34,397 nucleotides of DNA from Opitutales bacterium (GTDB lineage: Bacteria > Verrucomicrobiota > Verrucomicrobiia > Opitutales > UBA953), in NCBI GenBank assembly GCA_007280935.1, contig QYQK01000011.1, positions 1 to 34,397 on the forward strand, given 5' to 3'. Within the stretch, counting starts at the first letter, position 1; every line of letters starts with the position of its first letter. A program made the position numbers and the translations under genes. The notes under the pieces are model-generated. The model saw only the letters and a list, made by a program, of their open reading frames with translations. It had not been told where the DNA came from and did not search any database. Shown one piece after another: positions 15,975 through 25,630 of this stretch.

Positions 15975-16922
15975 ATGCGCCATTTCCTCAAGGAGACCGA
16001 CCTAAGCCCTGCTGAAACCGCGGCGGTCTTTGCGGCGGCCGCTGGTCTCAAGGCAAAACGTGGCCAGGGCACGGCGACGGCTCTTAATGGTCAGTCTTGG
16101 GGTCTGATGTTTTTTAAAAAAAGCACCCGTACTCGGGTGTCTTTCCAAGTCGGCGTCCACGAACTGGGCGGTCAGCCGGTCATGCTTAATGCCGACGATT
16201 TGCAAATCTCGCGAGGCGAGACGATCGCAGATACCGCCCGGGTGCTTTCTCGTTACCTTCATGGGATGGTGATTCGTTGCCACGAGCACAGTCTCCTCGA
16301 AGATTTTGCCGCCGCCGGCACCATGCCCGTGGTGAACGCCCTTTCGGACTTTTTACACCCCTGTCAGTTTATGACGGATATGTTCACCTTGGGTGAGCGT
16401 TTCGCCCCTGGACAACCTTTCCAGTATGCCGCCTCCCTGAAGGGCAAGAAAATTGCCTTCCTCGGTGATACGGCCTGCAACATGGCCAACTCGTTCATCC
16501 TTGGAGGCGCAGCCTTGGGAGTGGAAATTTCTTTAGCTGGCCCTTCGGGTTATGAGCCCACCGCCGAAGTCCGTGCCCAATTGAAAAAAGACGGACTTAA
16601 GGAATCATTCACTTTCTCGACCGATCCCGCCGCCGCGGTCAAAGGGGCTGACATGGTCTACACCGACGTTTGGGTGAGTATGGGCATGGAAGCCCAAAAG
16701 GCCGAGCGACTGAAGCTCATGCAACCCTATCAAGTGAACACGAAGCTGATGTCCCAGGCCAAGCCGGGGGCCTTTTTCATGCACTGCCTGCCCGCGCACC
16801 CCGGCGAAGAGGTTTCTGCAGAGGTCCTAGCAAGCAAACAGAGCATTATTTTTGACCAAGCCGAGAACCGGCTCCACGTCCAGAAGGCTATCTTGGCCCA
16901 CCTCGCGGCTGCGCGCGTCTAA
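15975..16922 (+). CDS. argF: Ornithine carbamoyltransferase
   Basis: Forms citrulline from ornithine and carbamoyl phosphate. 315 residues, normal for catabolic or anabolic OTCases; the context says anabolic. The carbamoyl-phosphate site is STRTR at 50-54 within [21 protein letters not shown] near 130 and [11 protein letters not shown] near 270 bind phosphate and ornithine. The FFKKSTRTR form with Lys-Lys is seen in several phyla. It follows argD by 65 bases and precedes argG by 16. No Shine-Dalgarno (TTTCCCGCG precedes ATG). Confidence 0.97.
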   Translation: MRHFLKETDLSPAETAAVFAAAAGLKAKRGQGTATALNGQSWGLMFFKKSTRTRVSFQVGVHELGGQPVMLNADDLQISRGETIADTARVLSRYLHGMVIRCHEHSLLEDFAAAGTMPVVNALSDFLHPCQFMTDMFTLGERFAPGQPFQYAASLKGKKIAFLGDTACNMANSFILGGAALGVEISLAGPSGYEPTAEVRAQLKKDGLKESFTFSTDPAAAVKGADMVYTDVWVSMGMEAQKAERLKLMQPYQVNTKLMSQAKPGAFFMHCLPAHPGEEVSAEVLASKQSIIFDQAENRLHVQKAILAHLAAARV

Positions 16923-16938
16923 TTTCCATCCTACTATC

Positions 16939-18195
16939 ATGAGCAAGAAGAAGAAAATCGTCCTGGCCTACTCTGGCGGACTCGACACCTCCGTCCTCCT
17001 TTCCTGGATCAAGGAAAAACACGATGCCGAGATGATCGCATTTTGTGCCGACATCGGGCAGGAAGATGAGCTCAAAGGCCTCAAGCCTAAGGCCATGAAG
17101 ACCGGGGCCTCCAAACTCTACGTCGACGACCTGCAGGAAGAGTTCGCCCGCGACTTCATCTTTCCGATGATGCAGGCTGGGGCCATTTACGAAGGCCAGT
17201 ATTACCTCGGCACTTCGATCGCCCGTCCGCTCATCGCGAAGCGCATGGTCGAGATTGCCCGCCAAGAAGGCGCCACCGCGATTGCCCACGGGGCGACGGG
17301 GAAGGGCAACGACCAGGTGCGTTTTGAGCTCACCTGCGCGGCCTTGGCTCCCGATTTGGAAATCATCGCCCCCTGGCGGAACGAAGCTTTCCGTAAGGAT
17401 TTCCCCGGTCGCGCCGAGATGATTGCTTACTGTGCCGAACATAAGATTCCCGTCGAAGCCAGCGCCAAGAAGCCCTATTCCTCCGACCGTAATCTCCTGC
17501 ACATTTCTTATGAGGCGGGCATCTTGGAGGATCCTTGGATGGATGCTTTCGCTCCGGCTAATAAGGGCATGTTCAAGCTCTCGGTCTCCCCTGAAGACGC
17601 TCCGAATAAGCCTGAGTATGTTGAGCTCGAATTCCGCCAAGGCGATTGCGTCGCCGTCAATGGCAAGAAGCTCAACCCGCTTGGTGTGATGCGCATGCTT
17701 AATAAGATTGGCGGACGCCACGGCATCGGCCGCGTTGACATGGTCGAGAACCGTTTCGTCGGCATGAAGAGCCGCGGCGTCTACGAGACCCCAGGCGGCA
17801 CCATTCTTCATTTTGCCCATCGTCAGGTCGAATCCATCACCATGGACCGTGAGGTCATGCACCTGCGCGACTCACTCGTCCCGCGCTATGCCACCCTCGT
17901 TTATAATGGCTTCTGGTATGCGCCCGAGCGCTTGGCCTTGCAGGCTCTGATCACCGAATCGCAACGCAATGTGACGGGTACCGTCCGCGTGAAGTTGTAT
18001 AAGGGTGGGCTTTATGTGGCCGGCCGGAAGAGCCCGCGCTCCCTCTACAATCCGCATATCGCCACCATGGAGGCCGATCCGACCAAGGCGTATAATCAGG
18101 ATGACGCTACCGGGTTTATTCGTCTTAACGGACTTCGCTTGCGCGTGAACTCCAAGGTCAATGGCGTGGCTAATCTGAGTAAGACGGTCCGCTGA
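16939..18195 (+). CDS. argG: Argininosuccinate synthase
   Basis: ATP-dependent joining of citrulline and aspartate. 418 residues from ATG 16939; upstream in-frame starts would overlap argF and add an unrelated leader. The PP-loop is AYSGGLDTS at 10-18. [28 protein letters not shown] and [13 protein letters not shown] are strict family signatures, and [14 protein letters not shown] lies in the middle. A terminator (18214) closes the arg cluster. The last enzyme, argininosuccinate lyase (argH), is not in the window, since a tRNA and ispF follow. Confidence 0.98.
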   Translation: MSKKKKIVLAYSGGLDTSVLLSWIKEKHDAEMIAFCADIGQEDELKGLKPKAMKTGASKLYVDDLQEEFARDFIFPMMQAGAIYEGQYYLGTSIARPLIAKRMVEIARQEGATAIAHGATGKGNDQVRFELTCAALAPDLEIIAPWRNEAFRKDFPGRAEMIAYCAEHKIPVEASAKKPYSSDRNLLHISYEAGILEDPWMDAFAPANKGMFKLSVSPEDAPNKPEYVELEFRQGDCVAVNGKKLNPLGVMRMLNKIGGRHGIGRVDMVENRFVGMKSRGVYETPGGTILHFAHRQVESITMDREVMHLRDSLVPRYATLVYNGFWYAPERLALQALITESQRNVTGTVRVKLYKGGLYVAGRKSPRSLYNPHIATMEADPTKAYNQDDATGFIRLNGLRLRVNSKVNGVANLSKTVR

Positions 18196-18213
18196 AGATT
18201 CGATCCACGAAGG

Positions 18214-18248
18214 AAGAAGGGCGTCCGAGAGGGACGCCCTTCTTGTTT
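18214..18248 (+). terminator. Terminator of the arg cluster
   Basis: AAGAAGGGCGTCC, GAGAG loop, GGACGCCCTTCTT: a perfect 13-bp stem, then GTTTT, 18 bases after the argG stop. On the opposite strand it may also slow transcripts coming from the tRNA-Cys gene. Confidence 0.92.
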
Positions 18249-18256
18249 TAAACGGG

Positions 18257-18328
18257 AGGCGCGGGTCGGAATTGAACCGACGCATGGGGCTTTTGCAGAG
18301 CCCGGCCTTACCACTTGGCTACCGCGCC
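18257..18328 (-). tRNA. tRNA-Cys (anticodon GCA)
   Basis: On the minus strand: acceptor GGCGCGG paired with CCGCGCC; D arm GCCAAGTGGTAAGGC; anticodon stem GGGCT/AGCCC with loop CTGCAAA (anticodon GCA); T arm GTCGG-TTCAATT-CCGAC. The discriminator is U73, the known identity base of tRNA-Cys. The genome continues CCC, not CCA, so the 3' CCA must be added after transcription. Confidence 0.95.
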
Positions 18329-18380
18329 TTAAGACTAACAGGCCTTCAAATTGCCTGCCCAGGTGAGGCTTTCAAGGGTT

Positions 18381-18410
18381 TTGTGCAAGGGCTTTCCTTT
18401 CCCGTAAATA
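18381..18410 (+). promoter_or_regulatory. Putative promoter of ispF
   Basis: TTGTGC (18381-18386) and TAAATA (18405-18410) are spaced by 18 bases. The start codon is 18 bases downstream. Confidence 0.42.
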
Positions 18411-18427
18411 TGGCCTAGAAAGGGGTT

Positions 18428-18919
18428 ATGTCCTCAATGCCGCCTTTTCGCGTCGGGCTTGGTTATGATATCCACCCCCTCGTGCTTGGCCGCCCCTGCA
18501 TTCTCGGTGGCGTCTTGATTCCCTCTGAGGTCGGGCCGGAAGGGCATTCGGATGCAGATGTTTTGCTGCACGCCGCTGCCGACGCGATCCTCGGCGCCTC
18601 TGGTTTACGCGATATCGGACATTATTTCCCTAACGATGCGGTGGCTCATAAGGGTTTGGATTCGGCAAAGATATTAAAAAAGGCCGTTGATGAAGCCGAG
18701 CGTCTTGGGTGGAAGGTCGGGAATTTGGATTTAGTCCTGATCGGTGAGCGGCCTAAAATCATGCCTTACGTGGAAGCTATCCGTCAGAAGGTTGCCGAAA
18801 TCATGGGGGTCGACCCCTCCCAAGTCGGAGTAAAGGCGACGACGAACGAGGGAATGGATTCGCTGGGACAGGGCAAGGCTTTGGCCGTCCATGCGGTTTG
18901 TCTGCTTTTTAGGCCTTAA
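18428..18919 (+). CDS. ispF: 2-C-methyl-D-erythritol 2,4-cyclodiphosphate synthase
   Basis: Fifth step of the MEP isoprenoid pathway, cyclising CDP-ME-2-phosphate. 163 residues, family usual about 157-160. The zinc ligands are in GYDIHPL (Asp14, His16) and LLHAAADA (His48). GHSDADVLLHA at 39-49, RDIGHYFP, and KATTNEGMDSLGQG near the C terminus are family marks; the last replaces the common TTEKLGFTGRGEG form. A second ATG three codons in (MPPFRVG) is an equally good start. It is a stand-alone gene between tRNA-Cys and ndk; ispD is not adjacent. Confidence 0.96.
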   Translation: MSSMPPFRVGLGYDIHPLVLGRPCILGGVLIPSEVGPEGHSDADVLLHAAADAILGASGLRDIGHYFPNDAVAHKGLDSAKILKKAVDEAERLGWKVGNLDLVLIGERPKIMPYVEAIRQKVAEIMGVDPSQVGVKATTNEGMDSLGQGKALAVHAVCLLFRP

Positions 18920-19013
18920 AACTGCCCATTTTTAGCCATAAATAGGGTTGGGGCTTGTCAAAAGTGCCTAAAAGGCCAAAATTTAACGACCTGCCACTTC
19001 GTGGAAGGCCCTC

Positions 19014-19448
19014 ATGGAAAAGACCCTCATCATTCTAAAGCCGGACTGCATGGAGCGCCGGCTCGTCGGTACGGTTCTCGCGCGCTTCGAGTCCGCTGGC
19101 TTCGAAGTGCAGGCCTGTAAGATGACTCGACTCACGTCGGCTCAACTTCGCGAGCATTATGCTCACGTTGCGGACAAGCCTTTCTACCCCGAGATCGAGG
19201 CCTTTATGTCCTCACGTCCGGTGATCGTCGCGGTTTTGACCGGCGAAAATGTTATCGCCCGCGTCCGGGAACTCTTGGGCCCAACGAATTCAAAAGTCGC
19301 GCCTAAGGGTACCATTCGGGGCGATTTCGGTACTGAAATGATGCGTAATGTTTGCCACGCCTCGGATAGCCCTGCCGCGGCCGAAGATGAAGTCCGCCGT
19401 TTTTTCCGCGCCGACGAAGTTTTCGCGCCAGAAGCGAGTCGGGTCTGA
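19014..19448 (+). CDS. ndk: Nucleoside diphosphate kinase
   Basis: Balances nucleoside triphosphate pools through a phosphohistidine intermediate. 144 residues, the standard length. TLIILKPDCMERRLVG opens the fold. The active-site His115 is in NVCHASDSP; most members have HGSDS, so Ala replaces Gly next to the catalytic residue, a mild variant. RGDFG at 102-106 matches the family. GGAAGG lies 5 bases before the ATG, one of the few Shine-Dalgarno-like leaders here. A weak promoter (TTGTCA at 18955, AAAATT at 18978) is possible. A shared convergent terminator follows. Confidence 0.97.
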   Translation: MEKTLIILKPDCMERRLVGTVLARFESAGFEVQACKMTRLTSAQLREHYAHVADKPFYPEIEAFMSSRPVIVAVLTGENVIARVRELLGPTNSKVAPKGTIRGDFGTEMMRNVCHASDSPAAAEDEVRRFFRADEVFAPEASRV

Positions 19449-19470
19449 TTGGTTAACAGACGGTGAACCC

Positions 19471-19505
19471 AAAAAGAAACCCCGCCATCGGCGGGGTTTC
19501 TTTTT
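19471..19505. terminator. Bidirectional terminator between ndk and the DUF4337-like gene
   Basis: AAAAAGAAACCCCGCC, ATC loop, GGCGGGGTTTCTTTTT: the stem and both flanking A/T runs are symmetric, so it serves both convergent genes. Confidence 0.95.
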
Positions 19506-19526
19506 GTTCAGGTCAGTCGGTCTTGG

Positions 19527-20126
19527 TCACTTGTTGGCCTTGACGGCAACCGGTGAGACGGGTGGCGGGTTGATTTTTTCGTAAAGCGGCCAAGCGAAAA
19601 GCAAGAATCCGACGCCGATGGCACCCGCGCAAAGGCCCACAATCCAGAAAGACTTCTTCTTCATCAAGGCCGAGATGGCCGAGAGCATGATGGCAATCTG
19701 GAGGAACATGATGGCCAACCCGAAGTTTCCGCCTCGGGCCTGGCTGTAGGCGGCTTCCGCGTCGAGGAATTGGGCCTCTTTCATGATTTCCGCCTTTTCG
19801 ATCTTATAGCGTTTGATTTCGTCATCGGCCTTCTCGATCGCCTTTCGAGCGATGGCTTTGGCTTCGGGATTGCTCGCTGAGGCCTCGATGACCTTAATGA
19901 TTGTGCTCTCAGTGTCGCGCGCGGTTTCTTTTAGGCTCTTGGATTGAAAGTAAGACCACTTATTGGAGGCACTGACGGTGGCTAGCTGGGTCTTCGTGGA
20001 AAAGCTGCCGCCTTTGAGTGTCGCGAAAGCTGCGCAGACCGCGAGAAGGGTGGTCGAAAGGGCGACCCATTTGGTCCACGCGTCGACTGCGGGTACTGGA
20101 TTTTCAGTTTTCTTGGCTTCGCTCAT
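19527..20126 (-). CDS. DUF4337-like three-helix membrane protein
   Basis: 199 residues from the ATG at 20126 (MSEAKKTENP); an upstream ATG at 20159 would add 11 residues and is less likely. The order is: cytoplasmic start; helix 1 at about 21-40 (WVALSTTLLAVCAAFATL); a middle domain with NKWSYFQSKSLKETARDTE and a charged helical stretch (AIEKADDEIKRYKIEKAEIM); then helices 2 and 3 near 136-156 and 161-182. The pattern (helix, W-x-Y-Q-x-K-S-x-K motif, helical hairpin, two helices) matches what I recall of DUF4337. Function unknown in that family. It ends at the shared terminator and is divergent from serS. Confidence 0.75.
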   Translation of the reverse strand: MSEAKKTENPVPAVDAWTKWVALSTTLLAVCAAFATLKGGSFSTKTQLATVSASNKWSYFQSKSLKETARDTESTIIKVIEASASNPEAKAIARKAIEKADDEIKRYKIEKAEIMKEAQFLDAEAAYSQARGGNFGLAIMFLQIAIMLSAISALMKKKSFWIVGLCAGAIGVGFLLFAWPLYEKINPPPVSPVAVKANK

Positions 20127-20303
20127 AGTGATAGGCGTCCACGCAATCCTTTGGACCAAGGGGGCTCAATCTAAATAAGCTTTAAGCCATCAATAATGAT
20201 TAGGCACTGGGCGGATGGGTTTAGGGCCGGGATGCCCTTGAAATAAGCAGAATGCATTAATTCCCCGTTGCTCTTGGGCGGGGGATTTGGGCAATGTCCT
20301 TTC

Positions 20304-21572
20304 ATGTTGGACCCAAAATTACTGCGTGAGCAAATCGACTTCGTCCGAAAAGGCGTAGCCCGGAAAAAATTCCAGGTCGATCTGTCCGCCGTCTTGGCCG
20401 CTGATGAGGCCCGCCGTCATGCCTTGGTCGAGTTTGAGTCCGTTCGTTCGGCCCAGAATGCCGCGAATAAAGACATGGCCGCGATGCCGAAAGGGTCGCC
20501 CGAATTTCAAGCTAAACTGACGGAAATGAAAGCATTTTCAGTAAAAGCCAAAGAGCTGGAGAAGAAGGTCGCGGAAGTAGAAGAAAGCTGGAAGGTCGCC
20601 TGTTTGACCGTCCCCAATATTCCGCATGACACCGTGCCCGAAGGCCGCACCGAAGCCGATAACCAGGTCGTCCTGACTTGGGGGAATCAGGCGCAACTCG
20701 TTTCCTCTGCGGCCAAGCCGCACTGGGATATTTCTTGGTTCAACAAGGCGATTGACTTCGAGCGCGGCGTCAAGGTGACCGGTGCCGGGTTCCCTTTCTA
20801 TGTTGGTGACATGGCTCGTCTGGTGCGCGCCCTCATCCAGTTTTTCTTAGAGGAAGCCGGTACTGCAGGTTATACGGAGGTGCATGCGCCTTTGATGGTC
20901 AATGCGGCCAGCGCCACGGCGACGGGCCAGTTGCCTGATAAGGAAGGCCAGATGTACCACGCGCAGGTCGACGATTTTTATATGATTCCGACGGCCGAAG
21001 TGCCGGTCACAAATTTTTTCCGCGACGAAATCCTCGAGGAAAATACCTTGCCCGTGAAGCGTTGCGGCTACACGCCCTGTTTTCGACGCGAAGCGGGTAG
21101 TTGGGGCGCACATGTGCGTGGCCTGAATCGCTTACACCAGTTCGATAAGGTCGAATTGGTCAAATGGGTGCACCCCGAGAAATCCTTCGATGAGCTAGAG
21201 TTGCTTCGCGGGGATGCTGAACGCTTGCTGCAGAAACTTAATCTGCCTTATCGCGTATTGTTGATCTGTGCCGGCGATATTGGTTTTTCGCATAGTAAGC
21301 AGTATGACCTTGAAGTCTGGGCAGGCGGCCAGAAGCGCTGGCTCGAGGTCTCGAGTTGCTCTAATTTCACCGACTTCCAAGCCCGCCGCGCGGGGATACG
21401 GTTCCGCCCTAAAGACGGAAAGCCCGAGTTCGTCCACACGCTCAATGGTTCGGCCTTGGGTCTTCCGCGCGTGCTGGCGGCCATCTTGGAGAATAATCTC
21501 CAAGCCGACGGCTCCGTCCGGATTCCAGAGGCCCTGCGCCGGTGGTATGGCAAAGAAACCTTGTCCTTCTGA
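20304..21572 (+). CDS. serS: Seryl-tRNA synthetase
   Basis: Charges tRNA-Ser with serine; class II synthetase. 422 residues from ATG 20304 (MLDPKLLREQIDFVRKG), the canonical N terminus; the upstream frame is rejected as leader. The N-terminal coiled-coil arm (about 1-110) grips the long tRNA arm. The catalytic core has TAEVPVTNFF, motif 2 FRREAGSWGAHVRGLNRLHQ, and motif 3 LNGSALGLPRVLAAILEN. Motif 3 differs from the E. coli form (NGSGLAVGR) but keeps the ATP-binding Arg, and resembles variants in Bacteroidota and the PVC group. No T-box or clear leader structure was found upstream. Confidence 0.97.
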   Translation: MLDPKLLREQIDFVRKGVARKKFQVDLSAVLAADEARRHALVEFESVRSAQNAANKDMAAMPKGSPEFQAKLTEMKAFSVKAKELEKKVAEVEESWKVACLTVPNIPHDTVPEGRTEADNQVVLTWGNQAQLVSSAAKPHWDISWFNKAIDFERGVKVTGAGFPFYVGDMARLVRALIQFFLEEAGTAGYTEVHAPLMVNAASATATGQLPDKEGQMYHAQVDDFYMIPTAEVPVTNFFRDEILEENTLPVKRCGYTPCFRREAGSWGAHVRGLNRLHQFDKVELVKWVHPEKSFDELELLRGDAERLLQKLNLPYRVLLICAGDIGFSHSKQYDLEVWAGGQKRWLEVSSCSNFTDFQARRAGIRFRPKDGKPEFVHTLNGSALGLPRVLAAILENNLQADGSVRIPEALRRWYGKETLSF

Positions 21573-21619
21573 GCGTCGCTTAGTGTTGGCAGTCTCTCGG
21601 CTGTCGTTAGGTTGAATCC

Positions 21620-23011
21620 GTGCCAGTGATTCTGCCAACCTCCGAGATTTTACGCGCAGCCGCTAGGAAGCTTCCGCGTCTGCCCGCATTGCCAGCTGAC
21701 ACGCTCGGGCCTGTCGCAGTCGCCGTTTCTGGGGGAGCGGACTCCATTTACCTTCTTTGCTCCCTGTGGGCAGATGAGTCGCTCCGCTCTCGCTTGGTGG
21801 TTTTGCACTTCGATCATCGGGTGAGAGGGGAAGCTTCCGCCGAAGATGCTCGATTCGTCCAAGACATCTGCGGGCTGCTTGGGGTGCCTTGTAAAATTGC
21901 CCAACGTGAATCTTTAGGTCCGGCTTCGGAGCTTACCTTGCGCGAGGCGCGAAACGCTTTTTTCACCACGCAACGTAAACTGCTGGGCTTCGATTTGCTG
22001 TGTACGGCCCATCACCTTGACGATGTCGTCGAAACTTTACTTCTGCGCTTGGCCCGAGGCGCTGGCTTATCGGGGCTTTCAGCTCCGCGCGTGTGGCAAT
22101 CGTTTAAGGACGGCCATCAACGCTGGCGCCCGCTCATTGCTGCTGGTGTTACCAAGGAAAAACTCCTATGTTCATTGATGGACGCTGGGCTTCCTTGGCG
22201 TGAGGATGCCACGAACGTCTTGCCAATCGCCGCCCGTAATCGGGTTCGGATCTGGCTGACGGCAGGCGGCGGAGCTGCTCTTGGCCGCGACTATCAGCAA
22301 GGATTTGCCCGCTCTGCCCGTATTCTGGGCGAATCCCAGGCTGCCTTGGCGACCTGGGCCGAAGAACTGGGTTGTGTTGTCGGGGCCGAAGGAGCGATGC
22401 CCGTCGCAGGCTTGAAGGGCAGGCCGGAGGCGCTGATCCGCGAAGTCTTAACCCAATTTCTTTACTACCACGGAATCACCGAACCAAGTTTGGCATCGTT
22501 GGCTCCGCTGGTCTCGGCCATTCATTCGGACGTCGCAGTCCAATCCGCCGTGCGCGGAATTGTCGTGCGCGTGCAAGCCCAGCAATTGATGATGATGCCA
22601 CTTTCCGCGCAGGCCTTGGATGCTTTGGAGCGCCCGTTGATGGAAGGCGTGACGGCCGACGAATGCGGACTTTTGGCTGAACGCGTCAACGTTGACGAAG
22701 AACTTTGGGCAAAATTATCCCGGGGCGATATTTCGCCCGACCGGGTGGCATACCTTAACGTCCCTCTGGAGAATTTGTTTTGGCGGGGAAAGTCCGACGG
22801 GGATCGCTATCACCCACTCGGTGCTCCCGGTTCGGCGAAGGTGTCAGATTTGCTCATCAACCGCAAAATCCCTGTGGAACTGAGGGCGGCCTTGCCCGTC
22901 GTGCTCGCCCAGGGTGCGATCGTGTGGGTGCCAGGCCTGCCGCCGGCGGAGTCCGCACGTTTGTCGGGGCCAGTTAAAGGGGCTCTCCGATTGACTTGGC
23001 TTAGTCCCTAA
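21620..23011 (+). CDS. tilS: tRNA(Ile)-lysidine synthase
   Basis: Converts C34 of the AUA-reading tRNA-Ile to lysidine, which is essential for decoding. 463 residues, GTG start at 21620. The PP-loop VAVSGGADS lies near 34-42. VLHFDHRVRGEASAEDARF and CTAHHLDDVVETLLLRLARG are strong family marks. The C-terminal domain ends with SDGDRYHPLGAPGSAKVSDL, the usual TilS tail motif. It precedes ftsH by 20 bases; tilS-ftsH linkage is common in bacteria, which supports both calls. Upstream of the start GGTTGAATCC gives at best a weak ribosome binding site. Confidence 0.95.
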   Translation: MPVILPTSEILRAAARKLPRLPALPADTLGPVAVAVSGGADSIYLLCSLWADESLRSRLVVLHFDHRVRGEASAEDARFVQDICGLLGVPCKIAQRESLGPASELTLREARNAFFTTQRKLLGFDLLCTAHHLDDVVETLLLRLARGAGLSGLSAPRVWQSFKDGHQRWRPLIAAGVTKEKLLCSLMDAGLPWREDATNVLPIAARNRVRIWLTAGGGAALGRDYQQGFARSARILGESQAALATWAEELGCVVGAEGAMPVAGLKGRPEALIREVLTQFLYYHGITEPSLASLAPLVSAIHSDVAVQSAVRGIVVRVQAQQLMMMPLSAQALDALERPLMEGVTADECGLLAERVNVDEELWAKLSRGDISPDRVAYLNVPLENLFWRGKSDGDRYHPLGAPGSAKVSDLLINRKIPVELRAALPVVLAQGAIVWVPGLPPAESARLSGPVKGALRLTWLSP

Positions 23012-23031
23012 GTAAATTGGAACCTCTGCCC

Positions 23032-25020
23032 ATGAGTCAAAACGACCAGCCGGATGATAACAAAAACGGACCACGTATGAACGGTAAGCCAGTTCTTGTC
23101 TGGCTGCTGATTATGGCGGCAGTCGTGGCCTTGCTCCAATTCTCTAGCCCGGCAACCAGTTCCATCCAGCAGTTGGGCGTTACGCAGGTACTTTCTTTAG
23201 CCCAAGAGAAGAAAATCAAGACTTTGACGGTTAAGCCCGACCCGACGGGCGGAACGGATAGTTGGTATCAGGTTGCCGGTGAACTCGAGGTGAAGGGGGC
23301 GGATGCCAATGATAAGTCCAAATTCATCGCATCCGGCCGCCTGACGGAAAAGAACTTCGAAGATCTGCGCGCCGCCGTAGGCAAGGACGCATTCAAGGAA
23401 GTTCCGGCGCAGACCGGCTGGACGATGTTCCTGTACAACGTCCTGCCGACATTGCTGGTCTCTGGTGTCGTGCTGTTCATGATGTATCGCTTTCTTAAGA
23501 ATGCGAACCGAGGGGCGATGCAGTTCGCCAAGACGCGTGCCCGCCTGAACTCTACCGAAAAAGAAACGACTACTTTCAAGGATGTCGCGGGTTGCGATGA
23601 GGCTAAGGAAGAAGTGAAGGAGATCGTAGACTTTCTCCGCGACCCCAAACGCTTCACGAAGATCGGCGCTACCATTCCCAAGGGGATCCTGATGGTCGGT
23701 CCTCCTGGTACCGGCAAGACGCTGTTGGCCAGGGCGGTCGCCGGCGAGGCGGGCGTACCTTTTCTCAGCATCAGCGGTTCGGATTTCGTCGAAATGTTCG
23801 TCGGCGTGGGCGCTGCCCGCGTGCGAGATACTTTCGAACAGGCCCGCAAGCTCGCGCCTTGTATCATCTTTATCGACGAAATCGATGCCGTCGGTCGTCA
23901 GCGCGGCACCGGCGTGGGCGGCGGAAATGATGAACGCGAACAGACCCTCAATTCCTTGCTCGTCGAGATGGATGGATTCGACGGCCAAGCCGGGGTCATC
24001 GTGATTGGAGCGACGAATCGTTCAGACGTATTGGATGCAGCCCTACTGCGTCCAGGACGCTTCGACCGGCAGGTCTTTGTCGACCTTCCAGATTTGCGCG
24101 GGCGCGAGGCCGTTCTCGCGGTGCACGCTAAGCGTTTTCAGTTAGCACCGTCGGTGGATCTCGCTCGGGTCGCACGCATTACGACCGGGATGTCAGGCGC
24201 GGATTTGGCTAATCTTTTAAATGAAGGGGCGCTGCATGCCGGACGTCGGAATCGGGATAAAGTCGAGATGTCTGACATGGAAGAAGCTCGGGATAAAATC
24301 GCCTTCGGTCGCGAACGGAAGAAGGTCATGGACGAAGAAGATCGTCGGAGCACCGCTTATCACGAAGCCGGGCATGCCGTCGTCCAAGCGGTCATCGATG
24401 ATGGCACTTTGCCGCTGCATAAAGTGACGATTATTCCTCGGGGTCGTGCTTTAGGGATGGCCATGTATGTCCCCACCAAAGACATCCTGGGTTACTCGAA
24501 GCATCGTCTGCTGAACTATATTTGTTCTGCCATGGCAGGGCGTATCGGTGAACGCGTGGTTACCGGCGACGTCTCGAATGGCGCCTCTTCGGACATCAAG
24601 CAAGCCACGCGCTTGGCCCGGCAAATGGTTTGTGATTGGGGTATGAGCGAGCTCGGCCCAATCGCTTTCGGAGAAAATTCTGAACACACTTTCCTCGGGC
24701 GCGAGATGTCACGGACGCAGACTCAGGCTTACAGTGATGACACGGCTCGCCGCATCGACCAAGCCGTTGCCCTCATCGTGAACGAACAGTTTGCGCGTGC
24801 CGAAAAAGTCCTGAGCGAAAATTCCGAGGCCCATCGCAAGATTGCCGAAGCCCTGCTTGAGCATGAGACTCTTGATGGCATCCATGTGATGGAAATCATC
24901 AAGACTGGCTCGATCCAGACTCCGATTGTCGGTAATCCCGTCATCGCACCACCCCGGGAGGCCCCCGTGAGCGGTTCTATCCCAGAGCCCGGGACACAAT
25001 CTGCGCCCAGTCCTGCTTGA
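23032..25020 (+). CDS. ftsH: ATP-dependent zinc metalloprotease FtsH
   Basis: Membrane-bound AAA+ protease that degrades damaged membrane and short-lived proteins as a hexamer. 662 residues from ATG 23032; a TTG 15 bases upstream is possible but less likely. Layout: helix 1 at about 20-38; a periplasmic domain of about 90 residues; helix 2 at about 132-152; Walker A GPPGTGKT at 223-230; Walker B IIFIDEID at 278-285; the [10 protein letters not shown] pore region near 256-265; SRH region with RPGRFDRQ; and the zinc motif HEAGH at 444-448. The C-terminal tail is Pro-rich. It lies between tilS and coaE. Confidence 0.98.
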   Translation: MSQNDQPDDNKNGPRMNGKPVLVWLLIMAAVVALLQFSSPATSSIQQLGVTQVLSLAQEKKIKTLTVKPDPTGGTDSWYQVAGELEVKGADANDKSKFIASGRLTEKNFEDLRAAVGKDAFKEVPAQTGWTMFLYNVLPTLLVSGVVLFMMYRFLKNANRGAMQFAKTRARLNSTEKETTTFKDVAGCDEAKEEVKEIVDFLRDPKRFTKIGATIPKGILMVGPPGTGKTLLARAVAGEAGVPFLSISGSDFVEMFVGVGAARVRDTFEQARKLAPCIIFIDEIDAVGRQRGTGVGGGNDEREQTLNSLLVEMDGFDGQAGVIVIGATNRSDVLDAALLRPGRFDRQVFVDLPDLRGREAVLAVHAKRFQLAPSVDLARVARITTGMSGADLANLLNEGALHAGRRNRDKVEMSDMEEARDKIAFGRERKKVMDEEDRRSTAYHEAGHAVVQAVIDDGTLPLHKVTIIPRGRALGMAMYVPTKDILGYSKHRLLNYICSAMAGRIGERVVTGDVSNGASSDIKQATRLARQMVCDWGMSELGPIAFGENSEHTFLGREMSRTQTQAYSDDTARRIDQAVALIVNEQFARAEKVLSENSEAHRKIAEALLEHETLDGIHVMEIIKTGSIQTPIVGNPVIAPPREAPVSGSIPEPGTQSAPSPA

Positions 25021-25025
25021 GGTTT

Positions 25026-25045
25026 GCCCCCGCTCGGCAGGGGGC
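25026..25045 (+). other. GC-rich hairpin between ftsH and coaE
   Basis: GCCCCC and GGGGGC enclose an 8-base loop. No T-run follows, so it is unlikely to be a full terminator; it may protect the ftsH message or reduce read-through into coaE, which starts 13 bases later. Confidence 0.4.
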
Positions 25046-25057
25046 TTCAATCAACTC

Positions 25058-25630
25058 ATGGTCATCGGTCTCACGGGTGGTATCGGTTGCGGAAAAACCG
25101 CCGCGGCTGCTTTCTTCGCCGAACACGGCTATGTCCTTGTGGATGCGGATGTCATCGCGCGTCAGGTTTTGATGTCAGCCGCTTGCCGCAGTCAGTTGGT
25201 AGCCAGGTGGGGGTCCGATTGTCTGGGCCCAGATGGGAGTCCGAACCGTAGGTGGATCGGGAATAAGGTTTTTAGCGACCCGGCTGAATTGGCGTTTTTG
25301 GAGTCCGTCACGCATCCTGAAGTCGCCCGGTTGAGGAAACTTGCGACCGCCGATTTGTCGCGTTCATACGTTGTCGAAATCCCGCTTCTTTTTGAAAAGG
25401 ATTTAGCGGCCGACTTTGATGTCGTAGTTTGTGTCGCGTGCTCTGAGGATATTCGGCTTCAACGTTTGGCTGGCAGGGGGATGGATCTTACCGAAGCAAA
25501 GAAAAGGATTTATTCGCAACTACCTCTCGCAGAGAAGGTTAAGAAGGCTAATTTCGTACTCTGGAATGATGGGAGTATCGAATTTTTAAGAGCCGAAGTT
25601 GCGAAATTGTTGCAATGGAAAACTCGATAA
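25058..25630 (+). CDS. coaE: Dephospho-CoA kinase
   Basis: Last step of coenzyme A synthesis, phosphorylating the ribose 3' hydroxyl. 190 residues, normal. P-loop GLTGGIGCGKT at 4-14, VDADVIAR at 29-36 (substrate Asp), VEIPLLFEKDL near 110-120, and RIYSQLPLAEKVKKANFVL at about 151-169 match the family. It lies 37 bases downstream of ftsH behind a hairpin. No terminator is evident after it, and 130 bases without a recognisable gene or strong promoter separate it from pilB. Confidence 0.95.
   Translation: MVIGLTGGIGCGKTAAAAFFAEHGYVLVDADVIARQVLMSAACRSQLVARWGSDCLGPDGSPNRRWIGNKVFSDPAELAFLESVTHPEVARLRKLATADLSRSYVVEIPLLFEKDLAADFDVVVCVACSEDIRLQRLAGRGMDLTEAKKRIYSQLPLAEKVKKANFVLWNDGSIEFLRAEVAKLLQWKTR

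Noticed and set aside
16888..17862. Minus-strand frame of 324 residues opposite argG
   Set aside because: Shadow of argG, which matches its family along the full length.
20160..20303. T-box or other riboswitch upstream of serS
   Set aside because: No specifier stem, T-box core sequence or terminator/antiterminator pair can be drawn.
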